The translations under genes and the position numbers were made by a program. The notes under the pieces are model-generated. The model was given only the letters and a program-made list of their open reading frames with translations, did no database searches and had not been told where the DNA came from. From positions 1 to 5,309 of the forward strand of contig CAKSNQ010000066.1 of assembly GCA_934476315.1 (NCBI GenBank): 5,309 nucleotides of DNA, written 5' to 3'. Position 1 is the stretch's first letter. Each line of letters begins with the position of its first letter. Source of the stretch: an uncultured Eubacteriales bacterium (GTDB taxonomy: Bacteria; Bacillota; Clostridia; Oscillospirales; CAG-272). This document shows, in pieces, positions 1 through 4,979 of this stretch.

Positions 1-546
1 GATTTCAATCGTTTGACAATTTGAAAAATCAATCGGGCGGTAGATCTCTTTAATGTAAATTGGCTTTTTGTCATCCGGATCAATTTTCCCACTATCAGTA
101 TAACCGTTTGATTTCCAAAACGGCTCTCCGGTAACAGAATCCGGACAGATATACATTTTTCTTGCCCCCTCGGAATAAAGTGTTGCTTCGATATGCTTGC
201 TGAATGAAGTCCCTAAGCCCTTTCGCCGGAAATCAGGGTGAATATAGAACCCCATAATTGTTCCATACCCTTTTTCCAGCAAACCATAGACTGTGCCAAG
301 GTCAATGGCGAACATCGCAATACCAAAAGGTTTCTCATTAACGCAAGCAATCTCAAAATGCATATCTTTGCGGCAACCTTGAATGGAAACTCTCTTTTTC
401 AAGCCATTGGTAATCTGTTCTTCTGATTCGTATGTACCACCATGTTCGTTGACTTCTTTGATGAATGGCATCCATAATTTCAATGCCATTTCAAAATGTG
501 CTGCGTTATCCTTTTCAATTTGGATAAAGTTGATTTGCTTTCCCAT
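1..546 (-). CDS. GNAT-family N-acetyltransferase (3' end outside window)
   Basis: A member of the GCN5-related acetyltransferases, which move an acetyl group from acetyl-CoA to an amine. The substrate cannot be read from the sequence. The visible 182 codons begin MGKQINFIQIEKDNAAHFEM and stay open to the window edge, so the C-terminus is missing. Residues about 92-125 give the GNAT core: a strand (YGTIMGFYIHPDFRRKG) followed by the pyrophosphate-binding loop R-R-K-G-L-G-T, then a helix (SFSKHIEATLYSEGARKMYI). The later PFWKSNGYTDSGKI segment is the usual motif B 'FY/FW..GY' block. The start is well supported: GGAGG lies 7 nt upstream (554-558). The gene is AT-rich, unlike the operon to its right, which points to acquisition. 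A leader ORF and competing hairpins precede it, an arrangement often found with inducible antibiotic-resistance genes. A resistance role is only a possibility. Confidence 0.88.
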   Translation of the reverse strand, partial: MGKQINFIQIEKDNAAHFEMALKLWMPFIKEVNEHGGTYESEEQITNGLKKRVSIQGCRKDMHFEIACVNEKPFGIAMFAIDLGTVYGLLEKGYGTIMGFYIHPDFRRKGLGTSFSKHIEATLYSEGARKMYICPDSVTGEPFWKSNGYTDSGKIDPDDKKPIYIKEIYRPIDFSNCQTIEI

Positions 547-553
547 TATATTT

Positions 554-596
554 CCTCCAAAGTTTTACTCGGAGGGTTAGGAAGCGTGAACCCTCC
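554..596 (-). promoter_or_regulatory. Candidate translational attenuator: two competing hairpins over the acetyltransferase RBS
   Basis: On the minus-strand RNA, GGAGGGTT (596-589) pairs perfectly with AACCCTCC (578-571) around a 10-nt loop, an 8-bp stem. The 3' arm of that stem can instead pair with the acetyltransferase ribosome binding site. CCTCCGAG (575-568) matches TTTGGAGG (561-554) as eight pairs, two of them G·U, with a 6-nt loop. The two structures share bases 571-575 and cannot coexist. The second hides the GGAGG. The G·U pairs would be A·C mismatches in plus-strand RNA, so the second structure suits only the strand that carries the gene. No U-run follows either stem, so control of translation is more likely than transcription termination. 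The pairing is seen in the sequence; the regulatory role is inferred. Confidence 0.6.
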
Positions 597-615
597 ATAC
601 ACGATTCATTTTCAT
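577..615 (-). CDS. Short leader ORF (12 codons) upstream of the acetyltransferase
   Basis: Reads MKMNRVWRVHAS then TAA. A good ribosome binding site, GGGTGAT, ends 5 nt before the ATG (GGTGAT = 626-621 on the minus strand). A second ATG at codon 3 could also serve. Codons 7-9 (Trp-Arg-Val) form the 5' arm of the 8-bp stem, and the stop codon touches its 3' arm. A translating or stalled ribosome would therefore change which hairpin forms over the acetyltransferase start, 19 nt further on from the last stem base to the SD region. I do not recognise the peptide from known erm, tet or cat leaders. Chance occurrence of so short an ORF is possible, but its own RBS and its registration with the stem argue for function. 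Confidence 0.5.
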   Translation of the reverse strand: MKMNRVWRVHAS

Positions 616-671
616 ATGTCATCACCCTTTCTGTAAATTTAGTTTGTATACACACATCAAATACGATGTTG

Positions 672-715
672 ATACCAAAAGGTATTATGCGGTATTATTG
701 CTCCTTGGTGCAATA
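672..715. repeat. Cluster of short inverted and direct repeats
   Basis: ATACC-AAAA-GGTAT (672-685) is a perfect 5-bp dyad with a 4-base spacer. It merges into a near-tandem direct repeat GGTATTATGC / GGTATTATTG (681-690, 691-700; 8 of 10 identical). TATTGC (696-701) and GCAATA (710-715) form a further 6-bp inverted repeat. So the GGTAT/ATACC half-site occurs three times within 25 bases. Such an array could be a repressor or activator operator for the downstream minus-strand acetyltransferase, or a recombination site at an element end. The sequence alone does not decide between these. Confidence 0.4.
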
Positions 716-731
716 TCCGATCGTTTATGTT

Positions 732-809
732 TTATATCTCTGATGATTCACCGTTTTCTGCAATCAGCGTTCCGGCATAGTCGCCCCCAAAGGCAGTTGC
801 ACTGTGGGC
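732..809 (-). pseudogene. Possible protein-tail remnant just beyond rlmD
   Basis: After an in-frame stop at 812-810, the minus strand is open for 25 codons and ends in TAA. The peptide contains SATAFGGDYAGTLIAENGE, followed by SSEI. Its composition is protein-like and contrasts with the surrounding AT-rich DNA. There is no start codon or ribosome binding site, so it is not an intact gene. It may be the C-terminal scrap of a gene left at a recombination junction. Chance is a real alternative because the stretch is short and I recognise no family. Confidence 0.15.
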
Positions 810-814
810 TTAAT

Positions 815-2218
815 CTATTTCGCATTAAGTTTGGACAATAAACAAACCGATTCGACATGCCCCGTGCGCGGGAACATATCGACGGGTCGGACCGTGCCGA
901 CCGCGTAGCCGCAGTCCCGGAAAATGGCGCAGTCGCGCGCCAGCGTGTCGGGGTCGCAGGAAACGTAGACGATGCGGGGAATGGCGCGCTCCAGGCAGAG
1001 GTGGCGGATGAGTGTCGGCGTGCAGCCCTTGCGGGGCGGGTCAACGATCGCGACGTCCGCCCGGATGGGTCCGCAGATCTCCTCGGCGCTCCGGAGAAGC
1101 GACGCGGCGTCGGTGGCGTCACCGCAGCAGAAGGTCGCGTTCCTTATATTGTTTCTCTCCGCGTTCCCGCGGGCGTTTTCGACGGCGGCGGGAACGATCT
1201 CAATCCCAATCAGTTGCCCGACGCGATCCGCCATGGACAGCCCGATGGTGCCGATACCGCAGTAAAGGTCAAGAAGCGTCTCCTTGCCGGTCAGTCCCGC
1301 CAGGTCTGCGGCGATGCCGTAGAGCAATTCGGCGCCGTCGTGGTTGACTTGGTAAAAGGCGTCGGGAGAGATGGCGAAGCGCTTGCCGCAGAGGACGTCC
1401 TCCAGGTGCGGCGCTCCCCACAGCGTGCGGTAGCGTTTCCCGAGGACGACATTGGTGTCCTCGCGGTTTTCGTTGAGAAGAATCCCGACGATAGCGGGAA
1501 ATTGTGCCCGGAGCATGTCGCACAGCGCGTCGGCGTGGGGCAGGGCGTCCCCGCAAATGACGAGGCAGACGAGAATCTGCTCGGTCGCCTTGCCCTCCCG
1601 CAGGTAGATGTGCCGCAACAGCCCACTGCCGTCGATTTCCCGATAGACGGGAATGGCGTAGTCGTCGCAGAACGTGCAGATCGCCCGCACGATGTCCGAG
1701 AAAACGTCTGGTTGGAGATGGCAGTGCGGCGCGGGGAGGACGGAGTGGGACTTGACCGCGTAAAAGCCGGCGACGGTCTTGCCGTCGATGACCGTTACGG
1801 GATATTGCGCCTTGTTCCGGTAGCCGCGCACCTGCCCGGTCGAGCGGACAGGGGCGACCGTGACGTCGGGCAGACCCGCCTTGCGGAAGGCGGCGCGGAC
1901 GTAATTTTGCTTGCGCTCCAGCTCATGCGCGTAGGTGATGTGGCGATAGACACAGCCGCCGCATCCGGCGCGTGTCGGGCAGGGGGAGTCCTCGGTGAGG
2001 CGGTGGGGGGAGGGGGTAAGAATTTTTTCGGCTTTCGCGACAAGATAGGTCTTTGTGACCTTGATGACGCGCGCCATGACCTGCTCGTCCGTCACCGCGC
2101 CGTGGACGAAAACGACCCGTCCGTCCGGCATATGCGCGATGCCGTATCCGAGGTTGTTGATGTCGGTCACGCGGAGCGGGAGGGTGTCGTTTTTCCGGAC
2201 GGGCGTCGGCTCAGACAT
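815..2218 (-). CDS. rlmD: 23S rRNA (uracil-C5)-methyltransferase, RumA/RlmD type
   Basis: A 467-residue SAM-dependent enzyme that makes 5-methyluridine in RNA. RumA-group members act on 23S rRNA U1939, and some Firmicutes enzymes on U747 as well. Order of parts: TRAM RNA-binding domain (about 10-68), 4Fe-4S cysteines C80-x5-C86-x2-C89 (CPTRAGCGGC) with the fourth at C166 (PAPHC), and SAM loop LLDLYCGIGTIGLSMAD (315-331). Then come DPPRKGC (393-399), the catalytic nucleophile C421 in VYVSCDPDTLARD, and the general base E455 in GHVES. Length and layout match the E. coli enzyme. The start at 2218 is preferred to longer open frames because GAGAGGAA lies just upstream and the ATG overlaps the phosphoesterase stop by 8 nt, implying coupling. 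The last eight or so codons (LLSKLNAK) are AT-rich, unlike the rest, so foreign DNA may have replaced the original 3' end. RlmD versus RlmCD or TrmA-like specificity is not certain. Confidence 0.93.
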   Translation of the reverse strand: MSEPTPVRKNDTLPLRVTDINNLGYGIAHMPDGRVVFVHGAVTDEQVMARVIKVTKTYLVAKAEKILTPSPHRLTEDSPCPTRAGCGGCVYRHITYAHELERKQNYVRAAFRKAGLPDVTVAPVRSTGQVRGYRNKAQYPVTVIDGKTVAGFYAVKSHSVLPAPHCHLQPDVFSDIVRAICTFCDDYAIPVYREIDGSGLLRHIYLREGKATEQILVCLVICGDALPHADALCDMLRAQFPAIVGILLNENREDTNVVLGKRYRTLWGAPHLEDVLCGKRFAISPDAFYQVNHDGAELLYGIAADLAGLTGKETLLDLYCGIGTIGLSMADRVGQLIGIEIVPAAVENARGNAERNNIRNATFCCGDATDAASLLRSAEEICGPIRADVAIVDPPRKGCTPTLIRHLCLERAIPRIVYVSCDPDTLARDCAIFRDCGYAVGTVRPVDMFPRTGHVESVCLLSKLNAK

Positions 2219-2882
2219 AAAATTCCTCTCCGGTCTCCAGACACAGGCACCCCAGCTTTCCTCCGAACGCCACGCCGCAATCGATCGCGATGACGTTTCT
2301 GCCGCGCACGATACGGTGCTCCTCGGTGGGGACGTGCCCGACAATGAGCGTTTTGTCAGGGTAGTATTCCGCGCCAAGGTCGGCAGGCTGACGGATGAAG
2401 TCCTCGGGCTGGTAATCGTCCAGGTCGGTCGCCGGGTCAAAATCCGCAATGCCTGCGTGAACCAGCACGTAGGTTTTGCCGCCTGCCTTGACCTCCTCGT
2501 ACAGGGCAAGGTCGCAAAGGTAATCCAGCACACCCTCGCGCATTTCCTCGTCGAGCGCACGGAAGCCGTCCAGCGTCACCTTGCCGCCGTGGTTTGCCCA
2601 GTCGGTCATCTCGGCGATGTAGTCCGGGTCGGGCGTGCCGCCCTCGCGGAGCATGCGGTCAAAGCCCCGCAGCATGCGCACGGCGGTGTAATCATGCTCG
2701 CCGACCAGTGCGTAGACATTGTACCGCATGCTCAGGTCGGCAAGCAACTCCATCGGCTCGTCGCCGTAGTCCACAATGTCGCCCAGGACATACAGGACAT
2801 CGGTGTCCTTGAAATGAATTTCGCTCAGCATTTGTTTGAATTCCCGGTAGTGACCGTGAAGGTTGGAGACAACGTAGGTCAT
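2211..2882 (-). CDS. PPP-type calcineurin-like metallophosphoesterase with variant metal motifs
   Basis: A 223-residue single-domain phosphoesterase related to bacterial PPP-type serine/threonine phosphatases and ApaH-like enzymes. Their five motifs appear in order: SNLHG (6-10) for GDxHG, GDIVDYG (34-40) for GDxVDRG, GEHD (61-64) for GNHE, VHAG (141-144), and GH at 182-183. Three usual residues differ. The first Asp ligand is N7, the Arg after the DxxD block is Y39, and the Asn ligand of GNHE is E62. The remaining ligands (H9, D35, D38, H63, H142, H183) are kept and the fold appears intact, so this looks like a subfamily rather than decay. Activity or metal choice may differ. The substrate is unknown. 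It starts 52 bp after nif3 with GAGAGGAA upstream, and its end overlaps rlmD by 8 nt. No signal peptide is seen, so it is cytoplasmic. Confidence 0.85.
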   Translation of the reverse strand: MTYVVSNLHGHYREFKQMLSEIHFKDTDVLYVLGDIVDYGDEPMELLADLSMRYNVYALVGEHDYTAVRMLRGFDRMLREGGTPDPDYIAEMTDWANHGGKVTLDGFRALDEEMREGVLDYLCDLALYEEVKAGGKTYVLVHAGIADFDPATDLDDYQPEDFIRQPADLGAEYYPDKTLIVGHVPTEEHRIVRGRNVIAIDCGVAFGGKLGCLCLETGEEFYV

Positions 2883-2934
2883 GGTGTGATTCCTCTCATT
2901 TTATTCTCTCAATATCGTTGCGGGGTGTGTACTC

Positions 2935-3738
2935 TCAGGGCTGTGCCGCGCCGTTTCCGGACGGTTCTGTCGAGGAAACCAGGCGGATGCGGTTGCTGAA
3001 AAACGTGTCGATGGCAATCGTGCGGTCGATTTCCCCGACCATGCGGCAAAGGACGGAGCTAACGGGCTGTTCCGTAAAGAAATGTCCCGCTTCAATCAGC
3101 GTCAACGTGTTTTCGGGAGCATCCACCATGGGATGATAGCCCAGTCGCCCGCTGATGTAGGCATCCGCGCCGGCTTGTTTTGCGGCGTCGATGAAATCCC
3201 CGCCCTCGCCGCCGACGACAGCGACGCGGCGGATGGAACATCCGGCATCCGAAAGCAGAACGCCGGGGGTTCCGAGACGCGCACAGACGTGTCGCGCCAG
3301 CTCCTCACCCGTCAACGGCGCGGGCAGACTGCCGATGCGCCCGAGCGCGGCTTCACCGTCAAGAGCGGTGCAGTCGGCAAGCCCGAGAATGTCCGCCAAA
3401 GCGTCATTGACGCCGCCGCGGACGGCATCCAGCCGGGTATGAAAGGACATGGCGGCAATGCCAGCGCGGCACAGGGCAATGCATCGCCCGGCGACGGCGT
3501 TGTCGGGGGTCAGGTGGCGGACGCCGCGGAAAATGAGCGGATGGTGGGAAAGGATGACATCAGCGTGCGCGGAGACGGCGGCTTCTATTGCCGCGTCTGT
3601 GATGTCGAGCGTCACAAGGACGCGCCGCACCGTGCGTCCCGGCTCCGGGGCGCACATCAGCCCGTCGTTGTCCCATTCGCACGAGAGGGACGGGGGGATT
3701 CTTTCATTCAGCGCCAGATACAGCTCAGATACGGTCAT
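2935..3738 (-). CDS. Nif3-like dinuclear metal centre protein (YqfO / 'GTP cyclohydrolase I type 2 homolog')
   Basis: A 267-residue member of the NIF3 family, conserved toroidal hexamers with two metal ions per subunit and no agreed biochemical role. The 'GTP cyclohydrolase' name is an annotation habit. Hallmarks: CEWDNDGLM (20-28), ILSHHPLIF (62-70) with ligands H65 and H66, SFHTRLDAVRGGVNDAL (98-114) with ligand D104, and LIEAGHFFTEQ (214-224) with ligands H219 and E223. The length fits the short form, without the PII/CutA-like insert seen in B. subtilis YqfO. The ATG at 3738 is chosen because AAAGGAGGT lies about 11 nt upstream, slightly far, and because MTVSELYLAL matches the usual N-terminal helix. 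It overlaps the end of trmK by 14 nt. The trmK-nif3 pairing is common in Firmicutes (yqfN-yqfO in B. subtilis). The C-terminal tail SSTEPSGNGAAQP looks disordered. Confidence 0.92.
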   Translation of the reverse strand: MTVSELYLALNERIPPSLSCEWDNDGLMCAPEPGRTVRRVLVTLDITDAAIEAAVSAHADVILSHHPLIFRGVRHLTPDNAVAGRCIALCRAGIAAMSFHTRLDAVRGGVNDALADILGLADCTALDGEAALGRIGSLPAPLTGEELARHVCARLGTPGVLLSDAGCSIRRVAVVGGEGGDFIDAAKQAGADAYISGRLGYHPMVDAPENTLTLIEAGHFFTEQPVSSVLCRMVGEIDRTIAIDTFFSNRIRLVSSTEPSGNGAAQP

Positions 3739-4489
3739 CGGTGGTTGAGACCTCCTTTCGGTCGGTGGATTCGGACAGGAAAACGCGGATTTCCCCGAGC
3801 AGGGCATCCTCCGCCGCAGTGTCGGCGCCGACGCTCTGCTTGCCGCTTTTTGCACTTTCCAGAATGCGCTTTTGCTTTTCCACATATTCCATGCAGAGGG
3901 GATCGCGACGCGCGAGATTGCCCTCGCCGACCAGAAGCGCGAGCGGCGAGTGTCGGCGCTCGATTCCGTCGTACTCCGCGCAGAGAACCTGATAGATGCG
4001 GTCGGTCTTGACAAGGCGATCCTCGCGGATGCAAAAGCCGTTCCGGTCGAGGTACGCGCGCAGGGCGGAAAACCGCGTCATAGGTTGCAGGATCAGACGC
4101 ACGGTCGGTGAGGCGATCCACGGCGCCCGGCTGAGAATCCCCGCGATCATCTCGCCGCCCATGCCGAGAATGAAAATGTCGGCGGGCTGGTATTCCTGCA
4201 CGCCGTCAAGCCCGTCCGTCAAAAGGACGGCGGCATCGCGGTCACGGATGCCGAACGACGAAAGATGCTCTGCCGCGACCGCGGCGGGACCGCGGTGAAT
4301 GTCGGAGGCGACGGCAAAGGTGCATTTCCCCTCCAAAAGAAGCGCGGCGGGGAGATAGGCGTGATCGGTGCCGATGTCGGCGATGCGTCCGCCGCGGGCA
4401 AACGAGGCGGCAAGGCGCAGGCGGGCATCCAGCGGCGGGGGCGTGGAGCGCACCGTCGCGGCGGGGGGCAGGGGCAGACGTTGAGGCAT
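3725..4489 (-). CDS. trmK: tRNA (adenine(22)-N1)-methyltransferase TrmK
   Basis: A 254-residue class I SAM methyltransferase that makes 1-methyladenosine at position 22 of tRNA in the cytoplasm. The fold shows LDARLRLAASFARGGRIADIG (20-40), whose end, with TDHAYLP (41-47), is the diagnostic TrmK SAM loop. ASDIHRGP (61-68) is the second-strand acidic motif, and FILGMGGEMI (106-115) is the family's GMGG loop. LILQPM (132-137) stands where the Bacillus protein, as I recall it, has LQPN. This is probably a family variant. The C-terminal part (about 190-240) is helical and charged, as expected for the coiled-coil tail. The first 18 residues are Pro-rich and unconserved-looking, but the ATG at 4489 has AAAGGA 8 nt upstream and no closer start is better placed. 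Its end overlaps nif3. The gene follows a 103-bp spacer with two hairpins. Confidence 0.92.
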   Translation of the reverse strand: MPQRLPLPPAATVRSTPPPLDARLRLAASFARGGRIADIGTDHAYLPAALLLEGKCTFAVASDIHRGPAAVAAEHLSSFGIRDRDAAVLLTDGLDGVQEYQPADIFILGMGGEMIAGILSRAPWIASPTVRLILQPMTRFSALRAYLDRNGFCIREDRLVKTDRIYQVLCAEYDGIERRHSPLALLVGEGNLARRDPLCMEYVEKQKRILESAKSGKQSVGADTAAEDALLGEIRVFLSESTDRKEVSTTDDRI

Positions 4490-4513
4490 GCGATGTTCCT
4501 TTCCGGCAGTGAA

Positions 4514-4544
4514 AAGGGAAGGTTTCCGGCGGAAACCCTCCCTT
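4514..4544 (-). terminator. Strong hairpin upstream of trmK; possible weak terminator or attenuator
   Basis: On the minus-strand RNA a 14-bp stem with a 3-nt loop (GCC) pairs AAGGGAGGGTTTCC with GGAAACCTTCCCTT. One pair is G·U; it would be an A·C mismatch in plus-strand RNA, which fits a minus-strand function. The stem ends in TTTTC, a short U-run partly inside the stem, so termination would be inefficient. It lies 25 nt before trmK, after the DUF1858 gene. A partial terminator would make more of the small upstream mRNA than of the trmK-nif3-phosphoesterase-rlmD part. An mRNA stability or processing element is the alternative. Confidence 0.55.
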
Positions 4545-4551
4545 GCCCTTT

Positions 4552-4577
4552 GACGGACAACGGTGCTCGTTGCCGTC
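4552..4577 (-). repeat. Second hairpin in the DUF1858-trmK spacer
   Basis: Inverted repeat of two 5-bp blocks: GACGG (4552-4556) with CCGTC (4573-4577), and CAACG (4558-4562) with CGTTG (4568-4572). There is a single-base bulge at 4557 and a 5-nt loop. No U-run follows in either direction, so it is not an intrinsic terminator by itself. It sits only 7 nt from the stronger hairpin and may stack with it in the mRNA, protecting the 3' end of the small DUF1858 message. Confidence 0.45.
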
Positions 4578-4592
4578 TGACGTCGTTGGTAT

Positions 4593-4796
4593 TCAGGCTT
4601 TTTTTGCCAGATGCGCGTTGATTTTTTCTACCAGCTCATCGGCGTTTGTGCCGTGAACCGCACACGCGTCGGCGATGGATTCGCCGCGGGACGCGGGGCA
4701 ACCGAGGCAGTGCATGCCGATGGCAAAGAAAAATTCTGCGGTATCGGGGGCGGCATCCAGAATGTCGCCGATGATGGATTCTTTTGTGACTTTCAT
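4593..4796 (-). CDS. DUF1858 (hybrid-cluster-protein-associated redox disulfide) protein
   Basis: A 67-residue cytoplasmic protein with the DUF1858 pattern: an N-terminal segment MKVTKESIIGDILDAAPDTA, then FFFAIGMHCLGCPASRGES (22-40), and a C-terminal helix ending in Lys. C30-x2-C33 is the family's CxxC and C45 is an extra cysteine. Members are found alone or near hybrid cluster proteins and other redox enzymes and are thought to carry a reversible disulfide. No reaction has been established. The start is supported by AGGA 7 nt upstream and by the conserved N-terminus. It is the first gene after the promoter and leads the operon containing two RNA methyltransferases, one of them with a 4Fe-4S cluster. 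Full length for the family. Confidence 0.88.
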   Translation of the reverse strand: MKVTKESIIGDILDAAPDTAEFFFAIGMHCLGCPASRGESIADACAVHGTNADELVEKINAHLAKKA

Positions 4797-4846
4797 GGGA
4801 ATATCCTGACCTTTCTTTTCATTTCGATGGAGTTTTTCTCCCCTTT

Positions 4847-4875
4847 ATTATATCCCCAAAGGAGCTTTCTGTCAA
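4847..4875 (-). promoter_or_regulatory. Consensus sigma-A promoter of the operon
   Basis: On the minus strand, TTGACA (4875-4870) is followed by exactly 17 bp and TATAAT (4852-4847). Both hexamers are perfect and the spacing is optimal. Transcription should start near 4840, giving a leader of about 44 nt before the DUF1858 ATG at 4796. A perfect match predicts strong, largely constitutive expression unless a repressor acts. No second clear promoter appears inside the operon. Confidence 0.9.
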
Positions 4876-4889
4876 GAGCGGAGTAAAAT

Positions 4890-4905
4890 ATTTGCGGATG
4901 CAAAT
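4890..4905. promoter_or_regulatory. Dyad just upstream of the operon promoter
   Basis: ATTTGC-GGAT-GCAAAT is a perfect 6-bp inverted repeat with a 4-base spacer, 15 bp upstream of the -35 hexamer. It centres near -57 from the predicted start site, where activators commonly bind. No regulator gene is in the window and the dyad is short, so chance is possible. Confidence 0.3.
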
Positions 4906-4953
4906 TTCGCCTGCGGCGCGGTAGGGACGCGGGAAAAAACTTGGGAAAAATGG

Positions 4954-4966
4954 CTCTTGTCAAGAG
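4954..4966. repeat. 13-bp palindrome near the IS end
   Basis: CTCTTG-T-CAAGAG is a perfect 6-bp dyad around one base. Its TGTCAAGAG half (4958-4966) recurs at 4870-4878, where it contains the -35 hexamer of the operon promoter. On the minus strand this copy also offers TTGACA facing the operon, but no -10-like hexamer stands 16-18 bp downstream (GTTTTT there). Confidence 0.4.
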
Positions 4967-4979
4967 ATAAATGCGAATT

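Larger units (their letters stand above)
616..814. other. AT-rich non-coding stretch between acetyltransferase leader and rlmD
   Basis: No convincing gene lies here on either strand. It holds the upstream region of the acetyltransferase leader, a cluster of short repeats (672-715), and a GC-richer 50-base patch (about 760-812) next to the end of rlmD. I looked for a promoter toward the acetyltransferase. The best candidate is CATAAT (minus strand, about 690-685), 18 bp from a poor TTGCAC, and it is too weak to call. No intrinsic terminator with a U-run is visible downstream of rlmD. Confidence 0.6.

Noticed and set aside
571..596. Intrinsic terminator at the GGAGGGTT/AACCCTCC stem
   Set aside because: No U-run follows the stem on either strand (GAGTAAAAC follows on the minus strand), so a translational role fits better.
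644..841. Plus-strand 65-codon open frame across the left intergenic region
   Set aside because: No RBS or recognisable motif; it runs into the complement of the rlmD 3' end.
857..2293. Long open frame of 478 codons on the plus strand opposite rlmD
   Set aside because: It is antisense to a gene with every RumA motif in place. Its composition (Val/Gly/Asp/Arg-rich, no recognisable domain) is that of the complement of GC-rich coding DNA, and it has no matching ribosome binding site.
2219..2560. N-terminal extension of rlmD to an upstream ATG (581-residue version)
   Set aside because: The extension lies out of frame inside the phosphoesterase and has a Ser/Thr/Arg-rich, non-protein-like composition. 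The TRAM domain and a good RBS place the start at 2218.
2883..2934. Internal promoter before the phosphoesterase (TAAAAT-like hexamer)
   Set aside because: No -35-like hexamer at 16-18 bp; the AT-rich patch is better explained by the ribosome binding region.
2055..2999. Plus-strand open frame of 314 codons opposite the phosphoesterase
   Set aside because: Shadow of the metallophosphoesterase and rlmD; no domain or RBS, and it crosses two real gene boundaries.
3082..4011. Plus-strand open frame of 309 codons opposite nif3 and trmK
   Set aside because: Antisense to two well-supported genes; Arg-rich low-complexity C-terminus typical of a GC-rich complement.
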